The notes: generated by a model not told the origin, from the sequence alone. DNA of 34,094 nt from Candidatus Omnitrophota bacterium (GCA_028865345.1 JAGWKL010000016.1:1-34094); one strand, 5' to 3'; counted from the stretch's first letter, positions 19,193 through 25,985 are shown. Numbers and translations: made by a program.

Positions 19193-19221
19193 GGGGCACC
19201 CCGCCTTTGGCGGGGTGCCCC
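19193..19221 (-). terminator. Strong hairpin after the PII gene, probable terminator of the amt operon
   Basis: A perfect 13-bp stem (GGGGCACCCCGCC at 19193-19205 and its complement at 19209-19221) with a 3-nt loop lies 16 nt after the PII stop. The following minus-strand sequence is only moderately T-rich (CATCTTTAAGATTTTGG), so termination may be partial. It separates amt-PII from the glnN promoter. Confidence 0.7.
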
Positions 19222-19237
19222 ATAGACACGAGAGGAA

Positions 19238-19579
19238 CTAACCGATGGCTTTCGATCCTTCCTCACCGGTACGGATGCGGATACATCTTGGCAGATCCAC
19301 GACAAAGATCTTACCATCCCCTATCTTGCCGGTACGGGCCCCTTTGATGATGGCCTTGATCGTCGGCTCAACGAAATCCTCGTTGACCGCGATTTCCAAC
19401 CGTACCTTGCGCAGCAGGTTGCCTGTTTCCTTGACCCCGCGGTAGTACTCGTCCACACCTACCTGGCGGCCGTGGCCAAGGACCTCAGACACGGTGATCA
19501 GATTCACATTCGCCGCATAGAGCTCCTGCTTGACATCTTCGAGCTTATGGGGCTGAACTATGGCTATGACTAATTTCAT
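19238..19579 (-). CDS. glnK: PII nitrogen regulatory protein (GlnK/GlnB family) without the uridylylated tyrosine
   Basis: This 113-residue PII protein aligns with E. coli GlnB without gaps over residues 1-60 by eye. GRQVG and EYYRG form the T-loop. [15 protein letters not shown] and the C-terminal RIRTGEEG are the ATP/2-oxoglutarate-binding signatures. At the position of Tyr51, uridylylated by GlnD in proteobacteria, there is Glu51 (YRGVKETGN). Regulation by uridylylation at that site is therefore not possible; nucleotide and 2-oxoglutarate binding should remain. AAGGAGG precedes the ATG. The gene lies 28 nt after amt and is probably cotranscribed, the common arrangement in which PII blocks the Amt channel. 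The symbol glnK follows from this linkage. Confidence 0.95.
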   Translation of the reverse strand: MKLVIAIVQPHKLEDVKQELYAANVNLITVSEVLGHGRQVGVDEYYRGVKETGNLLRKVRLEIAVNEDFVEPTIKAIIKGARTGKIGDGKIFVVDLPRCIRIRTGEEGSKAIG

Positions 19580-19607
19580 GGTAAGAAACCTCCTTATGTC
19601 AGGATTT

Positions 19608-20870
19608 TTATTCTAAGATCGTATACGCACGCTCATGATGCTGGCTCAAGTCGATGCCGACGGCTTCATCTTCGGCTGAAGCGCGGAAACCGCCCAAAAC
19701 CTTATCGACGATAAAACAGATCACCAGCGTCATGATGAAGGTGTATACGGTCGTCAGCAAGCAGCCTTTGGCTTGTGTCAAAAACTGCCCCGCATTTCCG
19801 TCAAACACGCCTGAACCGGCGGAATTGACCGCTTTAACGGCGAACAATCCCGTGGCCAAAGCGCCCCAAAGCCCGCCGATATAGTGCACGCCGAAGGCGT
19901 CCAGGGTATCATCATAACCGAATTTCGGTTTGACGAAGGCCACCATGCAATAGCAGAACACGCTGACCAGAAAACCGATCCATAAGGAACCGCCGACATC
20001 CACAAAGCCTGAAGCCGGAGTAATGGCAACCAGACCGGCCACAGCGCCTGAGCAAGCACCGACCAGCGTGGGAGCGCCTGCAAATATCCACTCCATGGCC
20101 GCCCAGCTGATGGCTGCGGCAGCTGTTGCCGTATTGGTAACCACAAAGGCGCTGGTTGCGAGAGCACCGGCAGAAACTGCTGAACCGGCGTTAAAACCGA
20201 ACCAACCGAACCACAGCAAGGAAGCGCCGAGCATGACAAACGGCACGTTATGCATGCCGGGCTTATTGATGCCTAGGCGTTTTCCTAAATAAAGGCAGCT
20301 GGCAAGGCCCGCAATACCGGCGTTCATGTGCACGACAGTACCGCCCGCGAAGTCCAAAACGCCCCACTGACCTTCGATCCCGTCATGCGACCAGACCATG
20401 TGGGCCACCGGACAATACACAAAAAGCAGCCATAATACGGTCCACCAGACCCAGCCCGAAAATTTGACCCTTTCGGCAAAAGAGCCGATGGCCAGGGCAG
20501 GCGTGATGACCGCGAACATCAATTGGAAGACCATATACGCCTGGTTGGGAATGGTCGGCGCATACGGGTCCGGTGTGCTCATCGAAACGTTGTGCAGCAT
20601 GAACCAGCTGAAGCCTCCGACAAATCCTTTTAATATGCCGGGAGCGCCGGGCCCAAAGGCCAGGCTATAGCCGACAACCACCCATAGTACGCTGACAATG
20701 GCCAGACACATGAAACATTGCATCAACATGCTGTTGACGTTTTTACGCCTTACCATGCCTCCATAGAAGAAGGCCAGGCCCGGAGCCGTCATCGCCAGGA
20801 CCAAGGCGGCTGAGGTCAGGACCCATGCGATGTCCCCGCTGTTAAGGGGATTTGCTGGTGTTGTTCCCAT
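19608..20870 (-). CDS. amt: Ammonium transporter, Amt family
   Basis: The 420 residues form the eleven-helix Amt/Mep/Rh channel fold in the inner membrane. The twin pore histidines are H181 in [10 protein letters not shown] and H329 in [11 protein letters not shown]. Other signatures are [15 protein letters not shown] near the N-terminus and [11 protein letters not shown]. No cleaved signal peptide is evident; the first helix begins at about residue 13. AGGAGG lies 8 nt before the ATG. A 41-residue membrane peptide gene ends 27 nt upstream and the PII gene begins 28 nt downstream, so the three form one transcription unit. Expression is probably controlled by the structured leader and terminator at 21103-21300. 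Confidence 0.97.
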   Translation of the reverse strand: MGTTPANPLNSGDIAWVLTSAALVLAMTAPGLAFFYGGMVRRKNVNSMLMQCFMCLAIVSVLWVVVGYSLAFGPGAPGILKGFVGGFSWFMLHNVSMSTPDPYAPTIPNQAYMVFQLMFAVITPALAIGSFAERVKFSGWVWWTVLWLLFVYCPVAHMVWSHDGIEGQWGVLDFAGGTVVHMNAGIAGLASCLYLGKRLGINKPGMHNVPFVMLGASLLWFGWFGFNAGSAVSAGALATSAFVVTNTATAAAAISWAAMEWIFAGAPTLVGACSGAVAGLVAITPASGFVDVGGSLWIGFLVSVFCYCMVAFVKPKFGYDDTLDAFGVHYIGGLWGALATGLFAVKAVNSAGSGVFDGNAGQFLTQAKGCLLTTVYTFIMTLVICFIVDKVLGGFRASAEDEAVGIDLSQHHERAYTILE

Positions 20871-20897
20871 TACGTTTTCCTCCTGTGTTATGACTGG

Positions 20898-21023
20898 TTA
20901 AACAAGGTGGTTCTTTAGAGCGAAAAACAGCCCCATAGCTAAAAAAGCCTGCAAAAAGGCAAACATACCTGCAATGAGTTCCGCGTGCCGCAATTTTTTA
21001 CTGGTGGTATGGGTCGCTTTCAT
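20898..21023 (-). CDS. 41-residue single-pass membrane peptide upstream of amt
   Basis: The ATG at 21023 is preceded by AAAGGAGGG with 7 nt spacing, the best ribosome-binding site in the area. The product is 41 residues: a basic N-terminus (MKATHTTSKKLRHAE) and one hydrophobic helix (LIAGMFAFLQAFLAMGLFFAL) with a short KNHLV tail. The frame is open further upstream to 21134, but that part runs through the leader hairpins and should not be coding. The gene ends 27 nt before amt, between the leader terminator and amt. I do not recognise a family. It could be an accessory subunit or regulator of Amt, or a translated coupling peptide. Confidence 0.7.
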   Translation of the reverse strand: MKATHTTSKKLRHAELIAGMFAFLQAFLAMGLFFALKNHLV

Positions 21024-21036
21024 AAGCATCCCTCCT

Positions 21037-21089
21037 TTTAAGAAGAATCTGTTCTTAAAGGCCCCCATGAACCTACGAGGTTCATGGGG
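21037..21089 (-). promoter_or_regulatory. Two hairpins directly upstream of the amt-operon ribosome-binding site
   Basis: The first is a perfect 12-bp stem with a 3-nt loop (CCCCATGAACCT at 21063-21074 with 21078-21089). The second is an 8-bp stem with a 7-nt loop (TTTAAGAA at 21037-21044 with 21052-21059), ending just before AGGAGG. Neither has a T-run. They may protect the processed message or modulate initiation at 21023. Confidence 0.6.
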
Positions 21090-21102
21090 AATGTTTCCAG
21101 GC

Positions 21103-21154
21103 AAAAAAAAGTCCGGTTTTTCTAAGCTTATCATCGCTTATAAAAACCGGACTT
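21103..21154 (-). terminator. Intrinsic terminator inside the amt-operon leader (attenuator)
   Basis: A perfect 13-bp stem (AAGTCCGGTTTTT at 21109-21121 with 21142-21154) is extended past one mismatch by 5 bp (TAAGC/GCTTA) with an 8-nt loop. On the minus strand it is followed by eight T (21103-21110). It lies downstream of the promoter and upstream of the first start codon, so it can end transcription before the coding genes. Confidence 0.9.
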
Positions 21155-21159
21155 CAACG

Positions 21160-21300
21160 CCCTTGTCCCGTTTATACCGGGACTATAAAATAAAAAATCC
21201 CCTTAAGCTTGTTACTTCTCCCAAGAGGACAATTCACTGCCCGTTCTTCTATCCGAAACGCCAGCGCTCCGGATCTATTGATCATTTCAAACTACAAGGG
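21160..21300 (-). ncRNA. Structured 5' leader of the amt operon, candidate riboswitch or antitermination target
   Basis: Transcription from the promoter should start near 21295-21300. In minus-strand sense, the 5' CCCUUGU (21294-21300) can pair with ACAAG (21208-21212) and AAGGGG (21199-21204), closing a multibranch loop. That loop holds AUCCG/CGGAU, GGGCA/UGUCC with a GUGAAU hexaloop, and CUC/GAG hairpins. The same 5' CCCUUGU is also a perfect 7-bp complement of ACAAGGG at 21160-21166. A hairpin GUCCCG/CGGGAC (21165-21170 with 21178-21183) follows. Its 3' arm (GGGAC) can pair instead with GUCC of the terminator stem. These mutually exclusive pairings are typical of attenuators. I do not recognise a known riboswitch class. 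Confidence 0.6.
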
Positions 21301-21301
21301 A

Positions 21302-21329
21302 AGTATACCTGCTAAACAAAAAATGTCAA
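21302..21329 (-). promoter_or_regulatory. Sigma70-type promoter of the amt operon
   Basis: Minus-strand TTGACA (21324-21329), a 16-bp spacer and TATACT (21302-21307). It lies directly after the DUF2934 stop and about 280 bp before the first start codon at 21023, which leaves a long untranslated leader. Confidence 0.85.
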
Positions 21330-21337
21330 GAAAAATT

Positions 21338-21553
21338 TTACAAGCCCTTGACAATCTTCTCCGCCTTGGCCCAATCCTCTTCGGCACTGCCGGGACCGCC
21401 GTTGCGTTTGAGATAAAGCTCATACGCTTTTTCCGCGATCCTCTGCTGCAGGTCCCCGTTGCCGGAAGCCGTCGGGCGCGTCGGAGCCTCGACCCTGTTT
21501 TTGGCCGCGTTGGTTTTGACTGTGGTTCTCTTGACCGTGTTCGCTTGTATCAT
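21338..21553 (-). CDS. DUF2934 family small protein
   Basis: The 71-residue product has a basic, Thr/Ala-rich, probably disordered N-terminus (about 1-33) and a C-terminal DUF2934 core, IAEKAYELYLKRNGG followed by EEDWAKAEKIV. The family is typically found as short proteins of unknown role, with the signature A-Y-E-L-Y and D-W-x-x-A-E seen here. GGAGG lies 5 nt before the ATG. It has its own promoter at 21606-21633 and ends 8 bp before the amt promoter -35, so it could be transcribed into the amt leader. There is no signal peptide; it is probably cytoplasmic. Confidence 0.85.
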   Translation of the reverse strand: MIQANTVKRTTVKTNAAKNRVEAPTRPTASGNGDLQQRIAEKAYELYLKRNGGPGSAEEDWAKAEKIVKGL

Positions 21554-21605
21554 AGACGCCTCCAGGAAATAAAAAATCTTTGATCTAGCAAATATGGGAA
21601 ACCAT

Positions 21606-21633
21606 CCTATACCTGAAGGCGCAATTTTGTCAA
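21606..21633 (-). promoter_or_regulatory. Sigma70-type promoter of the DUF2934 gene
   Basis: Minus-strand TTGACA (21628-21633), a 16-bp spacer and TATAGG (21606-21611), giving a leader of about 45 nt. The CAGG just before the -10 is also present at the amt promoter. Confidence 0.65.
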
Positions 21634-21658
21634 TAAAAAAATTTCTCTAACAGGTTTT

Positions 21659-21841
21659 CACTTCTGAAGTTCCGACAATGGGCTTCAGCGGGCGCTTTCT
21701 TGGTCGTCGGTTACTTCTGCAACTCCGCCATAAGCATGATTGATTCCGCGATCTCTTTCAAAAGGCTTCAGTAGCGCTCTCTTGGTCGTCGTTACTTTTG
21801 TAGCTCAGCCATAAGTATTATAGACTCAGATATTTCCTTCA
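21659..21841 (-). repeat. Decayed tandem duplication of the 3' end of the ANTAR gene
   Basis: The segment 21764-21841 (last 16 codons of the ANTAR gene plus 27 bp of downstream sequence) is repeated with divergence at 21681-21760. The downstream parts share GGCTTCAG and CTTGGTCGTCG. A third, shorter match lies at 21659-21675, where CACTTCTGAAGTTCCG resembles TTACTTCTGCAACTCCG. The copies differ mainly at third codon positions in the coding part, which suggests they diverged as genes. Confidence 0.8.
21711..21760 (-). pseudogene. Remnant of a second ANTAR gene (last 15 codons)
   Basis: The minus strand reads KEIAESIMLMAELQK followed by TAA, against KEISESIILMAELQK at the end of the intact gene just upstream. 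Only the 3' end of this copy is left; no matching upstream ANTAR or GAF sequence remains between the two copies. It probably came from a tandem paralogue lost by recombination or deletion. Confidence 0.75.
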
Positions 21842-23021
21842 TGGATTTGCAGGTGTCCATGCTTTTTTTATGGATCAGGCGATACGCCGCCTCTTCGGAA
21901 AGGCTGTTCATTTTCATCAGGATCCCCTTGGCCCGTTCTATGACTTTACGTGTTTCGAGGGCCTCCCTGGCCTTCAGGGCTTCCTGCATCAGTTTGGTGT
22001 TCTCCACTGCCACGGCCGCCTGGTTGGATACCATCTGCAAGACCCCGATCTCTTCCTCTGTAAAATGGTGCGGCTCCTTGGTATAGACATTGACGACGCC
22101 GATGGCCTTGGTTTTGACGATCATGGGCACCGCCACCATGGAAGTCAATCCCTCTTTAACGGCCAGGTCACGGTACACATATTTTTCGTCCTTGCGCACA
22201 TCATAAACAACCGCAGGCTTTTTAGTTTGGAGTACGGAACCGGTCAGGCTGTTGGCTACCTTAATATTGGGCTTGAGCTTATATTCCGCGCTCAAGGACT
22301 GCGTGGCCGCCATCGAAAGCTCCTCGCCTTTTTCGTCCAGCAGCATGATGGAACATATCTTGGAGTTGAGCATTTCAGCCGTGACCACCACGATCAGGTT
22401 AAGGATCTCATCCAGGTAACTTTCACTCGTGATCGAATGGCTGACCTTGATCAAAGAATCAAACTGCATGGCCTTTTTCTTGGTCTCTTCGAAAAGCCTG
22501 GCATGTTCGATGATACCGCCGGCCTGCTTGGCGATCATGTCAATCAGGTTGACGGTTTCCACCGAATAATCCTGCTGGCTCTTATGCTGGACATTAACGA
22601 CCCCCACGGCCCTTCCCTTATAAATGATGGGAACGGACAAAAACGCCTCATACCGGTCTTCCGGAAGCACGTCAAAACTTTTGAACCGGGGGTCCTTGTA
22701 GGCGCGCGCCTTGATGGCCACGGTCTTGTTCTCCCGGGCCACCCAGCCGGTGATGCCCTCCCCGGTTTTGAGAACAATGTTGCCCAGCTCCTTTTTGTGG
22801 GCGGTCTTGGAGGCCATGAGCACGAGGTTGCTCTTGTTCTCGTCCAGAAGATAGATAAAAACAGAATCCGCGTCCGTCATCTCGGTGACGATCTTGACGA
22901 TCAGCTGCAGGGTCAGGCTTAAGTCAAGCTCTGAAGAGGCAATGTCCACGATGTTGCGCAGGATCTGCAGCTCCTGTGCCGCAGTCACGCTTACCTTCTT
23001 ATTTTTAGTTCGTTCAGCCAT
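21792..23021 (-). CDS. GAF-GAF-ANTAR regulator (putative RNA-binding transcription antiterminator)
   Basis: The 409 residues hold a GAF domain at about 30-185 (SVFIYLLDENKSNLVL, GEGITGWVARENK, VGVVNVQHK), a connecting helix, a second GAF domain at about 205-345 (SLTGSVLQTKKPAVV, IGVVNVYTKEPHHF), and a C-terminal ANTAR domain at about 350-405 (TRKVIERAKGILMKM, SEEAAYRLIHKKSM). ANTAR domains bind nascent RNA hairpins and prevent termination in AmiR, NasR and EutV. GAF domains bind small ligands or chromophores; the ligand here is unknown. There is no receiver domain or phosphorylation site. The gene lies upstream of the amt operon, whose leader contains a terminator. No good ribosome-binding site precedes the ATG. 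A possible TTGAGA-17-TATCGT promoter at 23036-23064 would give a leader of only about 8 nt. Confidence 0.9.
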   Translation of the reverse strand: MAERTKNKKVSVTAAQELQILRNIVDIASSELDLSLTLQLIVKIVTEMTDADSVFIYLLDENKSNLVLMASKTAHKKELGNIVLKTGEGITGWVARENKTVAIKARAYKDPRFKSFDVLPEDRYEAFLSVPIIYKGRAVGVVNVQHKSQQDYSVETVNLIDMIAKQAGGIIEHARLFEETKKKAMQFDSLIKVSHSITSESYLDEILNLIVVVTAEMLNSKICSIMLLDEKGEELSMAATQSLSAEYKLKPNIKVANSLTGSVLQTKKPAVVYDVRKDEKYVYRDLAVKEGLTSMVAVPMIVKTKAIGVVNVYTKEPHHFTEEEIGVLQMVSNQAAVAVENTKLMQEALKAREALETRKVIERAKGILMKMNSLSEEAAYRLIHKKSMDTCKSMKEISESIILMAELQK

Positions 23022-23082
23022 AATGGAATGGCACTACGATATCACAACCTCCCGTCTGTCTCAAGTATTTATTCTTCCATGC

Positions 23083-23221
23083 GGTGGAAAAGGAGGGCAT
23101 AATTCCTTACGCAAAGGTTCATCCTAAGCCTTCCACATCCGATTGGGAACGCAGTACTGCCAAACAAGATATTGGGCAACCCAATACCTTGGCGTAAGGA
23201 ATTATGCCCTCCTTTTCCACC
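23083..23221. mobile_element. 139-bp MITE-like element with 30-bp perfect terminal inverted repeats
   Basis: A 30-bp sequence at 23083-23112, starting GGTGGAAAAGGAGGGCATAA, is repeated exactly in inverted orientation at 23192-23221. The 79-bp interior contains two smaller palindromes, GCAGTACTGC (23151-23160) and ATTGGGCAACCCAAT (23171-23185). There is no credible gene inside. No clear target-site duplication was found. It lies between the divergent ANTAR and nuoJ genes. It could be a MITE, a REP-like dispersed repeat, or a bidirectional structural element. Confidence 0.65.
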
Positions 23222-23259
23222 AAAACTTGTCGCGAGAAAGGGGTTTTTCGAGTATCCTC

Positions 23260-23287
23260 TTGACAATAATAAGTTTATTTCTATGAT
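23260..23287 (+). promoter_or_regulatory. Sigma70-type promoter of nuoJKLMN
   Basis: TTGACA (23260-23265), a 16-bp spacer and TATGAT (23282-23287). The predicted start near 23295 leaves about 26 nt before the nuoJ ATG, with AAAGG 6 nt upstream of it. Confidence 0.8.
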
Positions 23288-23320
23288 TGAAGATACGAAA
23301 CGTGGCATCAAAGGTAAATT

Positions 23321-23833
23321 ATGTCTCTTTTTTTCTTTTATTTCTTTGCAGCCATCCTGATCGCCGCCTGCCTTTCCGTGGTGCTGGCGCGCCATCCCCT
23401 TTATAATGTTTTGTCCCTTGTCGTCGCTATTTTTGCCCTATCTTGCCTCTTTGTGCTGCTGGAGGCATATTTCGTGGGCATGGTCCTTTTACTGGTCTAT
23501 GCGGGCGCGGTCCTGGTATTCTTCCTTTTTGTGGTCATGTGCCTGAACCTGAACGCCCTGCCATTGATGCAACCGGCCCAAAAACAGCTTCAATGGTTCG
23601 GCGCCTTGGGCGGCTTGATGTTCGCGGGCACCTTTCTTTTGGCCATGAAAAGTTTCCTGGCGGCCCGCGCCATGGGGCCTTCCTCGATCCGCGGGACGAT
23701 CGAGGCAGTGGGAAAAATTCTCTTTACAAATTACCTGCTGCCCTTTGAGCTGACATCACTCCTTTTACTGGTGGCGGTCTTCGGGATCGTATCCCTGGCC
23801 CAGGGCGCCCTAAGCACAGGCAAGGAAAGATAA
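23321..23833 (+). CDS. nuoJ: NADH-quinone oxidoreductase subunit J
   Basis: NuoJ is a membrane subunit of complex I, between the quinone module and the antiporter-like pumps. The 170 residues form about five transmembrane helices. The conserved third helix, GMVLLLVYAGAVLVFFLFVVM, has the family's Y-A-G-A-V core that contains the pi-bulge in complex I structures. It is the first gene after the promoter at 23260-23287 and ends 2 nt before nuoK. The genes for the soluble arm and NuoH are not in the window. Confidence 0.93.
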   Translation: MSLFFFYFFAAILIAACLSVVLARHPLYNVLSLVVAIFALSCLFVLLEAYFVGMVLLLVYAGAVLVFFLFVVMCLNLNALPLMQPAQKQLQWFGALGGLMFAGTFLLAMKSFLAARAMGPSSIRGTIEAVGKILFTNYLLPFELTSLLLLVAVFGIVSLAQGALSTGKER

Positions 23834-23835
23834 AA

Positions 23836-24138
23836 ATGGTCCCATTAGGATCCTATTTGATGTTAAGCGGCATCGTATTTGCGATAGGGCTGGTTGGTGT
23901 CACCACCAGCCGCCACGTGATTAAGGTCCTTTTGTCCCTGGAGCTGCTGCTGGCGGCGTCCAACCTCTCTTTTGTGGCTTTTTCCAAGTTTAACGGCGAT
24001 TACGCGGGGCAGCTGATCGTATTTTTTGTCATACTGGTCGCTGCTGCGGAGGTGGCCATAGGGCTTGCCATCATCGTCCTGATGTACCGCCAATTGTCGA
24101 CGATCCAGGCCGATGCGTTAAAGGAAATGAAATGGTAG
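23836..24138 (+). CDS. nuoK: NADH-quinone oxidoreductase subunit K
   Basis: This 100-residue protein has three helices, the usual NuoK size. The two buried glutamates needed for proton transfer are present, in LLSLELLLAASN (E. coli E36) and AAAEVAIGLAI (E. coli E72). It begins 2 nt after nuoJ and overlaps nuoL by 7 nt, indicating tight translational coupling. It functions in the inner-membrane arm of complex I. Confidence 0.95.
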   Translation: MVPLGSYLMLSGIVFAIGLVGVTTSRHVIKVLLSLELLLAASNLSFVAFSKFNGDYAGQLIVFFVILVAAAEVAIGLAIIVLMYRQLSTIQADALKEMKW

Positions 24139-25985
24139 ACCCCCATTTAGTCTGGACAGCCTTTTTTGCGCCGCTGGCGGCTTGCGTTTTGATCACGCTT
24201 TTGTTTTTGAAAAACAAGACCGCCAGCAGCCTGGTTGCCATTGCCGGCATCCTAACTTCTTTTATTTGCAGCTGTCTGGTCTTTGGCCAAATATTCCATA
24301 CCCAGCACCCTGCGCAATTGCAGCAATCATTGGCCTGGATCCATTTCGACGCCCTGACCATCAATTTCGGCTTCCTCATGAACCCTCTGGCCATCGTCAT
24401 GCTCCTCATCGTCACCGGGGTGGGCAGCGCCATTTTCATCTATTCCAGGGGATACATGGATGAAGACCCCAGCGCCCCAAGATTTTTCGCGGAATTGAGC
24501 CTCTTTGCCTTCTCCATGATCGGCATTGTGTTGTCCAACAATTTTATCCAGCTTTTCATCTTTTGGGAGCTGGTAGGGTTGAGTTCCTATCTGCTGATCG
24601 GTTTCTGGTACACCAAGCCCTCGGCCGCCGATGCCGGGGTCAAGGCTTTCCTGGTCAACCGGTTGTCCGACTTCGGCTTTCTCTGCGGCATCCTCTTATT
24701 GTGGAGCGTCTCCGGTATCGCGGGCGGTGTCCGCAGCTTTCAATTTACTGACCTCGCCGCTGTGGTCCCTCTTTTAAATCCCCATTTACTGACGGTCATC
24801 GCCCTGTTGTTGTTTTGCGGTGTGGTGGGTAAATCCGCCCAAATCCCTTTGCACGTCTGGCTCATCGATGCCATGGAAGGCCCCACACCGGTCAGCGCCC
24901 TTATCCATGCGGCCACCATGGTGGCGGCCGGTGTTTATTTCCTGGCCCGTGTTTTTTTTGTTTTTGCGCATTCCCCGACAGCCCTTACAACCATTGCCTA
25001 TGTGGGGGCCATCACCTCTTTAATGGCCGCTATCCTGGCCGTTGCCGAAAATGACATCAAAAGGATCCTGGCATATTCCACCTTAAGCCAACTTGGGCTG
25101 ATGGTCATGGCCTTAGGATTAGGCGGCCCGGTCCAGGGAATGTATCACCTGACCACCCATGCCTTTTTCAAAGCGCTGTTGTTCCTGGGCGCAGGCAGCG
25201 TGATCCACGCCCTTCATGAAGAACAAAATATTTGGAACATGCGCGGCCTTTGGAAAAAAATGCCCATAACAGGTTGGACGTTTTTTATCGGTATGCTGGC
25301 CTTAAGCGGCATTCCTCCTTTGAGCGGGTTTTGGAGCAAGGATGCGATCCTATACCTGGCTTTTAAATCCAGTTTTACGATTTATTTGATCGCGGCCGTG
25401 GCCTGCGGTTTAACTGCTTTTTACATGGGGCGGTTGTTTTGCGTGGCATTCTGGGGCAAACCGTCCGAATCTCATGGGGGCCACGGCATCCACGAATCTC
25501 CGGCAGTTATGACCGTTCCTTTGATTTTTCTGGCCGTGCTTTCGGTCATCGGCGGATTCATCGGCATTCCACATTTTCTCTCTCCCCAGGAAACCCCTGA
25601 AAAACTGAACATGGGCATGGCGGCGGTCTCCTCCGTCGTCGCATTCTTGGGGCTGGGCTTCGCGTATATGTTCTATGGCAGGCGTCCTGCAGTCGATCCA
25701 TTGATTGCCCTGCTTAAAAACTTTTATACCGCCATGAAAAACAAATTTTACTTCGACATCGTCTACGGATGGTATGTGGACCATGTCCAGCAGAACATTG
25801 CGCTGTTTTTATACCGGTTTGAACGAGAATTCATTGTCCGCTTATTTCTGGGCGGGGTCACGGCCGCGGCCCGCGCCGGCGGCAGGACATTGCGTTATTT
25901 CCAGAACGGCATCGTCCAGTTCTATGCCCTCGTTTTTGTCATGGGCGCCGTGTGTTTATTTTTGGTACTGACTAAAACTTTATGA
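24132..25985 (+). CDS. nuoL: NADH-quinone oxidoreductase subunit L
   Basis: NuoL is the distal antiporter-like proton pump of complex I. The 617 residues agree with the family length. Channel residues are all present: E146 in FWELVGLSSYLLIGFWY, K234 in VVGKSAQIPLHVWL, and H259 in ALIHAATMVAAG. The lateral helix and C-terminal helix are present in the last 90 residues. The RGYMDEDP motif near 106-113 is typical of NuoL. The gene overlaps nuoK by 7 nt and nuoM by 4 nt (ATGA). Confidence 0.97.
   Translation: MVDPHLVWTAFFAPLAACVLITLLFLKNKTASSLVAIAGILTSFICSCLVFGQIFHTQHPAQLQQSLAWIHFDALTINFGFLMNPLAIVMLLIVTGVGSAIFIYSRGYMDEDPSAPRFFAELSLFAFSMIGIVLSNNFIQLFIFWELVGLSSYLLIGFWYTKPSAADAGVKAFLVNRLSDFGFLCGILLLWSVSGIAGGVRSFQFTDLAAVVPLLNPHLLTVIALLLFCGVVGKSAQIPLHVWLIDAMEGPTPVSALIHAATMVAAGVYFLARVFFVFAHSPTALTTIAYVGAITSLMAAILAVAENDIKRILAYSTLSQLGLMVMALGLGGPVQGMYHLTTHAFFKALLFLGAGSVIHALHEEQNIWNMRGLWKKMPITGWTFFIGMLALSGIPPLSGFWSKDAILYLAFKSSFTIYLIAAVACGLTAFYMGRLFCVAFWGKPSESHGGHGIHESPAVMTVPLIFLAVLSVIGGFIGIPHFLSPQETPEKLNMGMAAVSSVVAFLGLGFAYMFYGRRPAVDPLIALLKNFYTAMKNKFYFDIVYGWYVDHVQQNIALFLYRFEREFIVRLFLGGVTAAARAGGRTLRYFQNGIVQFYALVFVMGAVCLFLVLTKTL

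Noticed and set aside
21024-21134. N-terminal extension of the 41-residue membrane peptide
   Set aside because: The extension is the translation of leader hairpins, and the ribosome-binding site lies inside it, just before the ATG at 21023.
21160-21300. T-box or known amino-acid riboswitch in the amt leader
   Set aside because: No T-box UGGN sequence or specifier stem, and no match by eye to the glutamine or glycine aptamer cores.
21870-22922. 350-codon open frame on the plus strand
   Set aside because: Antisense to the GAF-GAF-ANTAR gene, low-complexity His/Gly/Leu composition and no recognisable domain.
23069-23395. 108-codon open frame on the minus strand over the inverted-repeat element
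   Set aside because: It reads through both inverted-repeat arms (GGKGGHNSLR occurs twice) and into the nuo promoter and nuoJ; no ribosome-binding site or domain.
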